A stretch of 6,229 nucleotides of DNA, taken from assembly GCA_021849995.1 (NCBI GenBank), contig JAJZSC010000210.1, forward strand, positions 1 to 6,229. Direction: 5' to 3'. Positions 1-5,275 of this stretch are shown one piece after another. The stretch is from Bacillota bacterium (GTDB taxonomy: Bacteria > Bacillota > Desulfitobacteriia > Desulfitobacteriales > Desulfitobacteriaceae). Both the position numbers and the translations under genes were made by a program. The notes below the pieces were generated by a model. It worked only from the letters and a program-made list of their open reading frames with translations. It was not told the DNA's origin and ran no database searches. The first letter of the stretch is position 1; every line of letters begins with the position of its first letter.

Positions 1-31
1 CAGGGTCCTGGGAAGGTAAGTCGTTGCCAGG
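1..31 (+). pseudogene. 3' end of a degenerate 5S rRNA copy (partial, cut by window)
   Basis: The stretch begins with CAGGGTCCTGGGA and ends with GTCGTTGCCAGG, as the 3' arm of 5S rRNA does (second strand of helix IV, then the 3' strand of helix I). The usual GAGAGTAGG segment between them (the loop E strand) is changed to GAAGGTAAG. The 5' part lies outside the window, so a working gene cannot be excluded. The same deviation occurs in the next copy, which favours a shared degenerate ancestor. The 5S consensus used here is from memory. Confidence 0.5.
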
Positions 32-39
32 TAAGCAAA

Positions 40-162
40 CTTAGGGACTACGTTGAATAAACGTGGTCTCTTTGTGTTTATGAACATTTTGAAAGTTCGA
101 GTACCGTCCAGGGCTGAGAATACTTGGACCGCAGGGTCCTGGGAAGGTAAGTCGTTGCCAGG
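40..162 (+). pseudogene. Degenerate full-length 5S rRNA-like copy
   Basis: The 3' half (about 91-162) matches 5S rRNA well. It has GAAAGTT for the usual GAAGTTAAG, then a CCAG segment, then TACTTGGACCGCAGGGTCC, whose GGACC/GGTCC arms form helix IV with a GCAG loop (126-139), and finally GTCGTTGCCAGG. The 5' half is much weaker: GGGACTA, GTGGTC and ATGAACA fall at about the expected spacing for GTGACTA, GGGGTCA and CCGAACA. Loop E is altered on both strands (GAGAATAC and GAAGGTAAG for GATGGTAC and GAGAGTAGG), and no 5' strand pairs with the closing CCAGG, so helix I is lost. I therefore call it a pseudogene. Boundaries are approximate. Confidence 0.55.
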
Positions 163-169
163 TAGCAAA

Positions 170-223
170 CTTAGGGACTACGTTGAATAAATGTGGTCTC
201 TTAGTGTTTATGGACATTGAAAG
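170..223 (+). pseudogene. 5' half of a third 5S-like copy, truncated
   Basis: This stretch repeats the 5' half of the preceding unit (TTAGGGACTACG through GACATTGAAAG). The similarity stops at about 223, near the middle of a 5S molecule, and no helix IV sequence follows. It is only recognisable as 5S-derived through the neighbouring copy. Confidence 0.4.
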
Positions 224-411
224 CTAGGGTTACCTTAAAAAACACAGCGTAGGCACTAATAGAAGGTTTTGTTCACTGCGACATGGAGTGAAGTGAGGGT
301 TCATGACGCTGTAGGTATCATGTAAAGCTAGTTTGTTCAAAAGTCTACAATAAAAATTCTTAGCTTTAAAAAGGTTTATTGTGAACACTGAAGAATACAT
401 TAGATATTTAT
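224..411. other. Non-coding stretch with nested inverted repeats, unassigned
   Basis: I found no supportable gene here. A 7-bp inverted repeat, ACAGCGT/ACGCTGT (244-250 with 306-312), encloses a 6-bp hairpin, TTCACT/AGTGAA (272-277 with 287-292). An 8-bp pair, TAAAGCTA/TAGCTTTA (323-330 with 361-368), follows. The octamer ACTAATAG at 257-264 also occurs near the 3' end of bacterial 23S rRNA. With 5S-like sequence adjacent, this could be further decayed rDNA, but the match is too short to call. The leader of the kinase gene probably starts within or just after this stretch; TTGTGA at 379-384 is a weak -35 candidate without a good -10. Confidence 0.4.
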
Positions 412-436
412 AAGTAAGATTATTCGGAATATTGAA
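412..436. promoter_or_regulatory. Palindromic operator candidate, copy 1 (upstream of sensor kinase)
   Basis: An imperfect palindrome, ATTATTC-G-GAATATT (419-433), is preceded by AAGTAA and followed by AA two bases on. It matches 2972-2996, upstream of the first dctP, at 21 of 25 positions. Two such sites, each in front of one transcription unit of a two-component/transport locus, suggest the binding site of the encoded response regulator. It could then mediate autoregulation here. TTGAAC (432-437) overlaps the right end and could be a -35 element, but no convincing -10 follows. Assignment to this regulator is inference. Confidence 0.5.
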
Positions 437-484
437 CTAAGTTATTTAGCAATAGTAATTTAGTCTAAGCTGTTTTTGGATAAA

Positions 485-490
485 AGGAGG
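485..490 (+). promoter_or_regulatory. Shine-Dalgarno that sets the kinase start
   Basis: AGGAGG sits 9 bases before ATG at 500. An in-frame TTG at 476 would place this site inside the coding region and has no ribosome binding site of its own, so ATG 500 is the start. Confidence 0.85.
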
Positions 491-499
491 TTTCAAAAT

Positions 500-2119
500 A
501 TGAAATTTCCGCGTTTAAAGCTTGGTACTAAAATAGCTCTGCTATCTTTTGGATTAGTACTGTTATCAGTTCTACTAGTAGGTGTAACAATAGTCATATG
601 GATTTCGGATTCCACCGAAGAGGAGATGGGGATGAGAGCTATGGCTATTGCCAGGACATTAGCCCAACTTTCTGCTATCCAGGATAACTTGGGTCAAAAG
701 GGAGGTGAACGGGTTATTCAGCCTATTGCTGAGCGCATTCGCCTGGCAACAGGAGTGGAATATATAGTTGTGTTTGACATGAATAAAATTCGCTATTCCC
801 ATCCTCTCGCGGATAGGATCGGAACTCCCTTTGTGGATGGTGATGAAGAACGTGCCCTTCTTCAACAAGAATACCTGTCTAGGGCACGCGGCGTAAGAGG
901 ACCTTCAATTCGAGCTTTTGTGCCTGTGCTAACCGATGAAGGTACCAGGCAAGTAGGAGTAGTTGCAGTTGGAGTACTTACTCCGACACTTGCGGAGATT
1001 CTTAAAACGATTCGCTATAGACTATATTCATCTTTACTGGTAGGGTTAGCTTTCGGAATAGCGGGATCGTTCTATCTAGCAAGGAATATTAAAAAAAATA
1101 TGTTTAGGCTTGAGCCAGAGGAAATTGCTAGGGTTTTCGAGGAGCGCGTAGCAATCTTACAGGCGCTCGGCGAGGGAGTAATTGCGGTAAATACAGAGGG
1201 AAAGATCACTCTCATAAACAAGGAAGCATGTCGAATTACCGGTACTACAGCTCAGTGTGTGGGGCAGAAAATTGAACAAGTAGTTGGGCATACAGATATA
1301 TCCTTAATTATTAGGGGTGGAGTGGAATATAATTCGGAACTTTTTATAAATAAGCAATTAGTCCTCGCTAATTTCTTGCCTGTGAGATTAAAAGAGAGAA
1401 TTGTAGGGGCGGTAATGACCTTTCGGGATAAAACTGATTTTAAGCGATTAGCTGAGGAACTGACCGGAGTCAAGACGTTCATAGAGGCTCTTAGAGTACA
1501 GAATCATGAGTATCTGAACAAGCTCCATACTATCGCCGGGTTAATTCAGTTGACAAAGTATCAAGAAGCAAGCGATTATATTTTTGAGGTGACCGAAGAA
1601 CAGCAAGAAGTAACACAATTTTTAAGCAAGCGTATTCGTAACCCAAGTGTGGCAGGACTTCTACTTGGTAAGTTCAATCGTGCTAAAGAGTTGAAAATTA
1701 TTCTGAGTTTTGATGAAGACTCCTGCGTAGGCGAATTGCCATCAGAGTTAGAGAGCAGTAACTTAGTAATAATTCTAGGCAATCTCTTGGAAAACGCTTT
1801 TGAAGCAGTAGCTGACAAGGATTTGCGGGAGGTTCATTGTTTACTCAGTCAGAGAAAGACAGAATTAGTATGTGCAGTCGAGGATACCGGACATGGTATA
1901 CGCCTGGAAGATCAAACGCAAATATTTGAGTGGGGATTTACTACTAAAGGTTCTGAGAATCGCGGTATAGGCTTATATATAGTTAAAAAAATAATTAATA
2001 AGTTAAATGGGAGTATAGAAATAGAATCGGGTAATTGGGGAACGAGGTTTCAAATTAGGATCCCATTAGGAACAGGGTGTACGGAGTGTTATGAACCTGT
2101 TGAGGGGGGATCTGCGTGA
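500..2119 (+). CDS. Sensor histidine kinase, CitA/DcuS family (C4-dicarboxylate sensing)
   Basis: This 539-residue membrane kinase probably senses an extracellular di- or tricarboxylate and phosphorylates the regulator encoded next to it. Order of parts: TM helix 1 (about 11-34), extracellular PDC sensor domain (35-170), TM helix 2 (about 176-196), cytoplasmic PAS domain (about 215-315), histidine box NHEYLNKLH with H336 as phosphoacceptor, and an ATPase domain with N box (N428, E431, N432), G1 box DTGHGI (462-467), F box around 476-480 and G2 box RGIGL (488-492). In the PDC domain R98 and H101 of RYSHP, F111 and R138 correspond to the ligand-binding R107, H110, F120 and R147 of E. coli DcuS, as I recall that protein. 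Relatives are DctS, MalK and CitS of Bacillus. The stop overlaps the regulator start by 4 bp. An unusual C-x2-C (C527, C530) lies in the tail. Family assignment is firm; the ligand is inferred. Confidence 0.93.
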   Translation: MKFPRLKLGTKIALLSFGLVLLSVLLVGVTIVIWISDSTEEEMGMRAMAIARTLAQLSAIQDNLGQKGGERVIQPIAERIRLATGVEYIVVFDMNKIRYSHPLADRIGTPFVDGDEERALLQQEYLSRARGVRGPSIRAFVPVLTDEGTRQVGVVAVGVLTPTLAEILKTIRYRLYSSLLVGLAFGIAGSFYLARNIKKNMFRLEPEEIARVFEERVAILQALGEGVIAVNTEGKITLINKEACRITGTTAQCVGQKIEQVVGHTDISLIIRGGVEYNSELFINKQLVLANFLPVRLKERIVGAVMTFRDKTDFKRLAEELTGVKTFIEALRVQNHEYLNKLHTIAGLIQLTKYQEASDYIFEVTEEQQEVTQFLSKRIRNPSVAGLLLGKFNRAKELKIILSFDEDSCVGELPSELESSNLVIILGNLLENAFEAVADKDLREVHCLLSQRKTELVCAVEDTGHGIRLEDQTQIFEWGFTTKGSENRGIGLYIVKKIINKLNGSIEIESGNWGTRFQIRIPLGTGCTECYEPVEGGSA

Positions 2120-2805
2120 CGATTATCAACTTAGTGATAGTAGAAGATGATCCGATGGTTATGGCAGTGAATAAGGATTTCATCAATCAGATAGGCGGAT
2201 TTTCTATTGTAGGTAGTGAAAGAACAGGGCGTAAGGGTATTGAGACGATTAAGAGCATACAACCTAGACTTGTGATTTTAGATATCTATTTACCAGATAT
2301 GAGTGGAGTTGACCTACTTAAGGAGATGCGGAGACAGGAAGTTCCTGCCGATGTAATTATGATTACTGCAGCTCAGGATGTGGATACAGTTCAAGACTGT
2401 TTACGCTTCGGGGTGGTTGATTATATTATTAAGCCTTTTAAGTATGAACGGATTAAGGTTGCACTTGAAAAATACAAAGCTTATGTTAGCAAAGTTAAAG
2501 GAAGGGGAAATCTCGTTCAAGAAGAATTGGATAGCTTGATAAATATGTCGCTTCAGGGTGGAGAAGAAACCAGGCTAGGTATTCCTAAGGGGTTGCGGGA
2601 AATAACTCTTAAACAGGTTCTTAACTGTCTGGCGGAGAGTGAACGGGGACTTTCAGCTGAAGAAGTGGCTATCGGAGTAGGGTTAGCCCGTGTGACGGCT
2701 CGCCGCTATCTGGAATACCTTGAAAGGATTGGGCAGGCTCAGTTGGAATCGCAATACGGTTCAATCGGGCGTCCGATAAATCGCTTTAAAATTATTCAAC
2801 GCTAA
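2116..2805 (+). CDS. Response regulator, CitB/DcuR family
   Basis: This 229-residue cytoplasmic transcription factor is the partner of the preceding kinase. The receiver domain (about 4-120) has the acidic pair D11/D12, phosphoacceptor D56 in LDIYLP, T84 and K106 in the KPF motif. The C-terminal part carries the family's helix-turn-helix: LSAEEVAIGVGL followed by RVTARRYLEYL (about 179-203), then YGSIGRP (214-220), all typical of the CitB/DcuR/DctR group. It starts with GTG, whose last two bases lie within the kinase's TGA stop. A G-rich ribosome site (2103-2110) stands 5 bases upstream, so the two proteins are probably translationally coupled. It most likely controls the TRAP operon downstream, and perhaps its own promoter, through the palindromes at 2972-2996 and 412-436. 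The family call is strong; the target sites are inference. Confidence 0.93.
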   Translation: MTIINLVIVEDDPMVMAVNKDFINQIGGFSIVGSERTGRKGIETIKSIQPRLVILDIYLPDMSGVDLLKEMRRQEVPADVIMITAAQDVDTVQDCLRFGVVDYIIKPFKYERIKVALEKYKAYVSKVKGRGNLVQEELDSLINMSLQGGEETRLGIPKGLREITLKQVLNCLAESERGLSAEEVAIGVGLARVTARRYLEYLERIGQAQLESQYGSIGRPINRFKIIQR

Positions 2806-2812
2806 AATACCC

Positions 2813-2839
2813 TAGCCATTAATTTAATGTTAATGGTTA
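2813..2839. repeat. Inverted repeat just after the response regulator gene
   Basis: TAGCCATTAA and TTAATGGTTA form a 10-bp stem (one G-U pair) with a 7-base loop, starting 8 bases after the stop codon. It lacks a downstream T-run, so it is not a good terminator itself. It could be a 3'-end stabilising hairpin or a protein-binding site. A short palindrome, TTATC-GAT-GATAA (2844-2856), follows. Confidence 0.5.
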
Positions 2840-2858
2840 TTAGTTATCGATGATAATC

Positions 2859-2892
2859 ACCTGTGACGATTTTGGTCACGGGTTCTTTTTTT
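2859..2892 (+). terminator. Rho-independent terminator after the two-component genes
   Basis: ACCTGTGAC and GTCACGGGT form a 9-bp stem (one G-U pair) around a 7-base loop, followed immediately by TTCTTTTTTT. It should end the kinase-regulator transcript and make the TRAP genes a separate transcription unit. Confidence 0.88.
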
Positions 2893-2905
2893 ATTAAGAC
2901 CAAAA

Positions 2906-2929
2906 AGAACAATATTTACGATATGTTCT
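2906..2929. repeat. Inverted repeat upstream of the TRAP promoter region
   Basis: AGAACA and TGTTCT are separated by 12 bases, and ATAT flanks both inner sides. It lies just upstream of the candidate -35 (2935), a position suited to an activator site. It has no second copy that I can see near the kinase gene, so its role is open. Confidence 0.4.
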
Positions 2930-2934
2930 AATTA

Positions 2935-2963
2935 TTGTGCAATGGATCGTATCAACATAAAAT
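2935..2963 (+). promoter_or_regulatory. Candidate sigma-A promoter of the TRAP operon
   Basis: TTGTGC (2935-2940, 3 of 6 consensus matches) and TAAAAT (2958-2963, 5 of 6) are spaced by 17 bp. Transcription would start near 2970, giving a leader of about 50 bases that contains the palindrome 2972-2996. The weak -35 fits a promoter that needs an activator, but the placement is only a sequence-based guess. Confidence 0.35.
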
Positions 2964-2971
2964 AGTCTTAC

Positions 2972-2996
2972 AAGTAATAATATTCAGAATATTAAA
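2972..2996. promoter_or_regulatory. Palindromic operator candidate, copy 2 (upstream of first dctP)
   Basis: A perfect 7+7 palindrome, AATATTC-A-GAATATT (2979-2993), is preceded by AAGTAA and followed by AA, as at 412-436 (21 of 25 identical). It ends 26 bases before the dctP start codon and close to its ribosome site. If the promoter is at 2935-2963, the site lies at the transcription start, a position more typical of repression. If another promoter is used, activation remains possible. Confidence 0.55.
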
Positions 2997-3022
2997 TCTA
3001 TTATATGTAAGAGGGGGGATTT

Positions 3023-4063
3023 ATGGATAAGACTTTAAGTATAATACTTCGCTTGTGTATAGTGCTTATTTTACTAACTTCAACTGGGTGTAGAACGCGT
3101 ATCGTCGATAGGCAACAGGTAGCTAAGGATGAAAGAATAGTAATTAGATTTTCTCATGTGGTGGCAGAGAATACTCCAAAAGGACTTGCAGCAAAAAAAT
3201 TTGCTGAACTGGTTAGAGAGAGAACGAATGGATATGTTGAAGTTCAGGTCTTTCCAGAATCTACTTTGTATAAAGACGGTGAAGAATTAAAGGCTTTGCG
3301 AAATGGTGAAGTACAAATCCTGGCACCAGCTACTTCAAAGCTTAGTGAATTGTCGCCGGAGTGGCAGGTACTTGACCTCCCTTATGCATTCCAGAACTCT
3401 TCAAGTTTCCATGCGTTCATTGATGGACCTGCGGGACTCCTGCTCTTTGAAAAGCTTCAATCATACGGGTTTCTTGCTTTAGCAGTCTGGGACAATGGTT
3501 TTAAACAGATAACCAATAACAAGCGCCCTCTGATTTATCCGAAAGATTTTCGAGGATTAAGCTTCCGGGTAATGCCATCTTCGAGGTTATTGATAGATCA
3601 GTTTAACGTTTTTGGAGGATCTGCCAAGCCTATGCCCTTTTCGGATGTGTATAGGGCCCTTAAAGATGGGGAAGTTGACGGTCAGGAAAACTCTATCTCG
3701 AATATCTATACCAAAGAATTTAGCTCGTTGCAACGCTATTTAACCCTTAGCAATCATGGATACTTGGCCTATATTGTAATAACTAATGCTCAGTTTTGGA
3801 ATTCACTTCCCGATTGGATCAAGAATGTTCTTCAAGAAACAATGGCTGAGGTTGAGCTTTGGGAAAGAGAAAAAGCTAAGGAGCTTAATGAAGAGCAACT
3901 GAGAATAATCCGCCAACAGGGAAGGGTAGAAATCCATACTCTTTCCGAGGGGGAACGCCAGATTTGGGAAAGTGCTTTTGAACCTTTGTACAGTAAACTC
4001 GAAAAAGAAGTTAATCCGGAACTTATTAAATACTTAAGGCAGTTAAAAGAAAAAACAGATTAG
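3023..4063 (+). CDS. dctP: TRAP-type solute-binding lipoprotein, DctB-like (possible co-sensor)
   Basis: This 346-residue extracytoplasmic protein of the DctP family binds an organic acid outside the membrane. A lipoprotein signal (hydrophobic 6-19, then STGC with lipidated C23) anchors it. The mature part opens with RFSHVVAENTPKG (42-54). It has the family core WDNGFKQ (156-162), the conserved carboxylate-binding arginine as R182 in LSFR, and GEVDGQEN (216-223). G-rich ribosome site 3011-3019; ATG 3023. The block 159-182 is identical to the second binding protein at 17 of 24 positions. From memory, its FSHVVAENTPKG and SPEWxVLDLPYAF segments are close to B. subtilis DctB, which sits beside dctS-dctR and works as a co-sensor of the DctS kinase rather than in transport. 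Its place next to a DctS-like kinase and before a second dctP supports that role, but a plain transport function is also possible. Confidence 0.9.
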   Translation: MDKTLSIILRLCIVLILLTSTGCRTRIVDRQQVAKDERIVIRFSHVVAENTPKGLAAKKFAELVRERTNGYVEVQVFPESTLYKDGEELKALRNGEVQILAPATSKLSELSPEWQVLDLPYAFQNSSSFHAFIDGPAGLLLFEKLQSYGFLALAVWDNGFKQITNNKRPLIYPKDFRGLSFRVMPSSRLLIDQFNVFGGSAKPMPFSDVYRALKDGEVDGQENSISNIYTKEFSSLQRYLTLSNHGYLAYIVITNAQFWNSLPDWIKNVLQETMAEVELWEREKAKELNEEQLRIIRQQGRVEIHTLSEGERQIWESAFEPLYSKLEKEVNPELIKYLRQLKEKTD

Positions 4064-4127
4064 TCTTTGATAAATTGATTCAAGGATTTAGGGGGAATAA
4101 GTGTAGAGGAGAATTTTAAGACGATTG

Positions 4128-4133
4128 AGGAGG
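4128..4133 (+). promoter_or_regulatory. Shine-Dalgarno that sets the second dctP start
   Basis: AGGAGG lies 6 bases before ATG at 4140. An in-frame TTG at 4125 overlaps the region just before this site and would put it inside the gene, so ATG 4140 is preferred. This is the strongest ribosome site of the operon, which fits an abundant binding protein. Confidence 0.85.
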
Positions 4134-4139
4134 ATAAAA

Positions 4140-5168
4140 ATGCTTAAAAGAAAAGTTCTAGCGGTAATTGTGGGTGCCTTTGTCATTGTTACATTAGGAA
4201 TTGGCTGCGGAACATCAAAGCCTGCTAATAATGGAGGTAAGGAAGCACCTATTATCGTGAAATTCTCGCATGTAACGACGGCTGATTCCCCGAAAGGAAA
4301 GTCTGCCGATAAGTTCAAACAGCTGGCAGAACAAAAGACCAATGGTAAGGTAAAAGTAGAAGTCTATCCATCATCCCAGCTCTATGGCGATAAGGAAGAG
4401 TTGGAAGCCGTGCAGGCTGGTAACGTTCATATTATTGCTCCGTCCGTGACTAAATTGGTAGGAATGAACCCTCAATTCCAATATGTTGACCTTCCATTCC
4501 TTTTCCCAACGAAAGAGGCTGTCTATAAGTTCTGGGAGACGGAAGAGAACAAAAAACTCATGAATAGTTTGGATAAGTTCAACCTGCGGGGCTTAGCTAT
4601 GTGGCCCAATGGTTTCAAACAATTTACGGCAAACAAACGTCCTTTGGTTACCCCGGAAGATTTTAAAGGATTAAAATTCAGGACTCAGGCTGGTAAAGTT
4701 CTTGATGCTCAGTTCAAAGCCCTTGGAGCAGGTTCAGCAACAATTGCCTTTGGAGAAACTTATGCTGCCTTGCAACAAGGAACTGTGGATGGACAAGAAA
4801 ACACTTTCAATAATATCGATACCCAGAAATACCAGGAAGTTCAGAAATATCTCACGGTAACTAATCATGGCAGGATCGATTACATGATTATTGTTAACAA
4901 GACTTTCTGGGATAAACTCCCGGAAGATATTCGAAAAGCGTTAGATGAAGCTATGGTGGAAGCTACAAAATATGCTGTACAACAAGCTGACGAGTTAGAT
5001 CAAAAGAGTATGGAAAACCTTAAGAAGGGCGGTAAGATGCAGTTTACTGAATTTACTACAGAGCAACTAGCGGTTTTCCAAAAGACTATGGAGTCAGTTT
5101 ATAGCCAATTTGAATCCGTAATCGGCAAGGATATTATTGACGCTGCCAAAAAGGCCTCTAAAAAATAA
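4140..5168 (+). CDS. dctP: TRAP transporter solute-binding lipoprotein DctP
   Basis: This 342-residue binding protein delivers its ligand, probably a C4-dicarboxylate, to the DctQM membrane permease. The signal is of lipoprotein type (hydrophobic 7-19, then GIGC with lipidated C23), followed by a flexible Asn/Gly/Lys linker typical of Gram-positive lipoproteins. Family motifs are KFSHVTTADSPKG (41-53), DLPFLF (117-122), MWPNGFKQ (154-161), the ligand-contacting arginine R181 in LKFR, and GTVDGQEN (214-221). The gene follows the first binding protein by 76 bp with no terminator between, so they are probably co-transcribed. A stem-loop (5194-5225) after it may raise its level over the membrane subunits. 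A complete, ordinary member of the family, likely the true transport subunit; the exact substrate cannot be read from sequence. Confidence 0.94.
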   Translation: MLKRKVLAVIVGAFVIVTLGIGCGTSKPANNGGKEAPIIVKFSHVTTADSPKGKSADKFKQLAEQKTNGKVKVEVYPSSQLYGDKEELEAVQAGNVHIIAPSVTKLVGMNPQFQYVDLPFLFPTKEAVYKFWETEENKKLMNSLDKFNLRGLAMWPNGFKQFTANKRPLVTPEDFKGLKFRTQAGKVLDAQFKALGAGSATIAFGETYAALQQGTVDGQENTFNNIDTQKYQEVQKYLTVTNHGRIDYMIIVNKTFWDKLPEDIRKALDEAMVEATKYAVQQADELDQKSMENLKKGGKMQFTEFTTEQLAVFQKTMESVYSQFESVIGKDIIDAAKKASKK

Positions 5169-5193
5169 ATATAGAGTTCACGAAATAAGGGAT

Positions 5194-5225
5194 AGGGGCC
5201 AGAGTTTTGTCTAACGGTGGCCCCT
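5194..5225 (+). promoter_or_regulatory. Intra-operon stem-loop between dctP and dctQ
   Basis: AGGGGCCA and TGGCCCCT form a perfect 8-bp GC-rich stem with a 16-base loop. Only TTCATTCC follows, so there is no U-run and it is unlikely to be a full terminator. Such hairpins behind binding-protein genes commonly protect the upstream mRNA or cause partial termination, giving more binding protein than membrane subunits. That role is inferred here. Confidence 0.7.
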
Positions 5226-5275
5226 TCATTCCAAAAAGTAGTTTCTCTAACGATCTAGCTTAAGGGGGGGAAATC

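Larger units (their letters stand above)
1..223 (+). repeat. Tandem direct repeat of about 131 bp derived from 5S rRNA
   Basis: Positions 1-95 recur at 132-223 with three substitutions and two small indels (one base at about 34, two bases at about 89). The copies are separated by 96-131. Each copy contains an 11-bp hairpin with a GAATA loop (44-70 and 174-200). The only substitution inside the stem (C62 to T192) keeps pairing as G-U, so the structure has been preserved. The first hairpin is followed by a T-rich run (TTTGTGTTT) and could act as a terminator. The end of the unit matches the 3' part of 5S rRNA, so the array reads best as consecutive 5S-like units. The left edge is cut by the window, so more copies may lie upstream. 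Confidence 0.85.

Noticed and set aside
80..190. 36-residue open frame across the 5S-like repeat
   Set aside because: It has no ribosome site, spans rRNA-derived sequence, and exists in this frame only because of the one-base deletion in the second copy.
1..223. CRISPR array or tandem riboswitch
   Set aside because: There are only two long, similar units with a 36-base gap and no short regular repeats or spacers; no known riboswitch consensus was recognised, and the 5S rRNA match explains the 3' half.
270..320. Possible tRNA because of GGGTTCATG
   Set aside because: No acceptor stem, anticodon arm or correct spacing can be drawn around it.
476..499. TTG start for the kinase, adding 8 residues
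   Set aside because: The AGGAGG at 485-490 would lie inside the gene, and no ribosome site precedes 476; ATG 500 is correctly spaced.
659..1818. Antisense open frames within the kinase gene
   Set aside because: They lie opposite a clearly conserved gene and encode no recognisable protein.
4125..4139. TTG start for the second dctP, adding 5 residues
   Set aside because: The extension consists of the ribosome site itself; ATG 4140 gives a standard lipoprotein signal sequence.
4064..4139. Separate promoter or a small gene between the two dctP genes
   Set aside because: There is no convincing -35/-10 pair. The GTG at 4101 after a G-rich stretch is followed at once by a stop codon.
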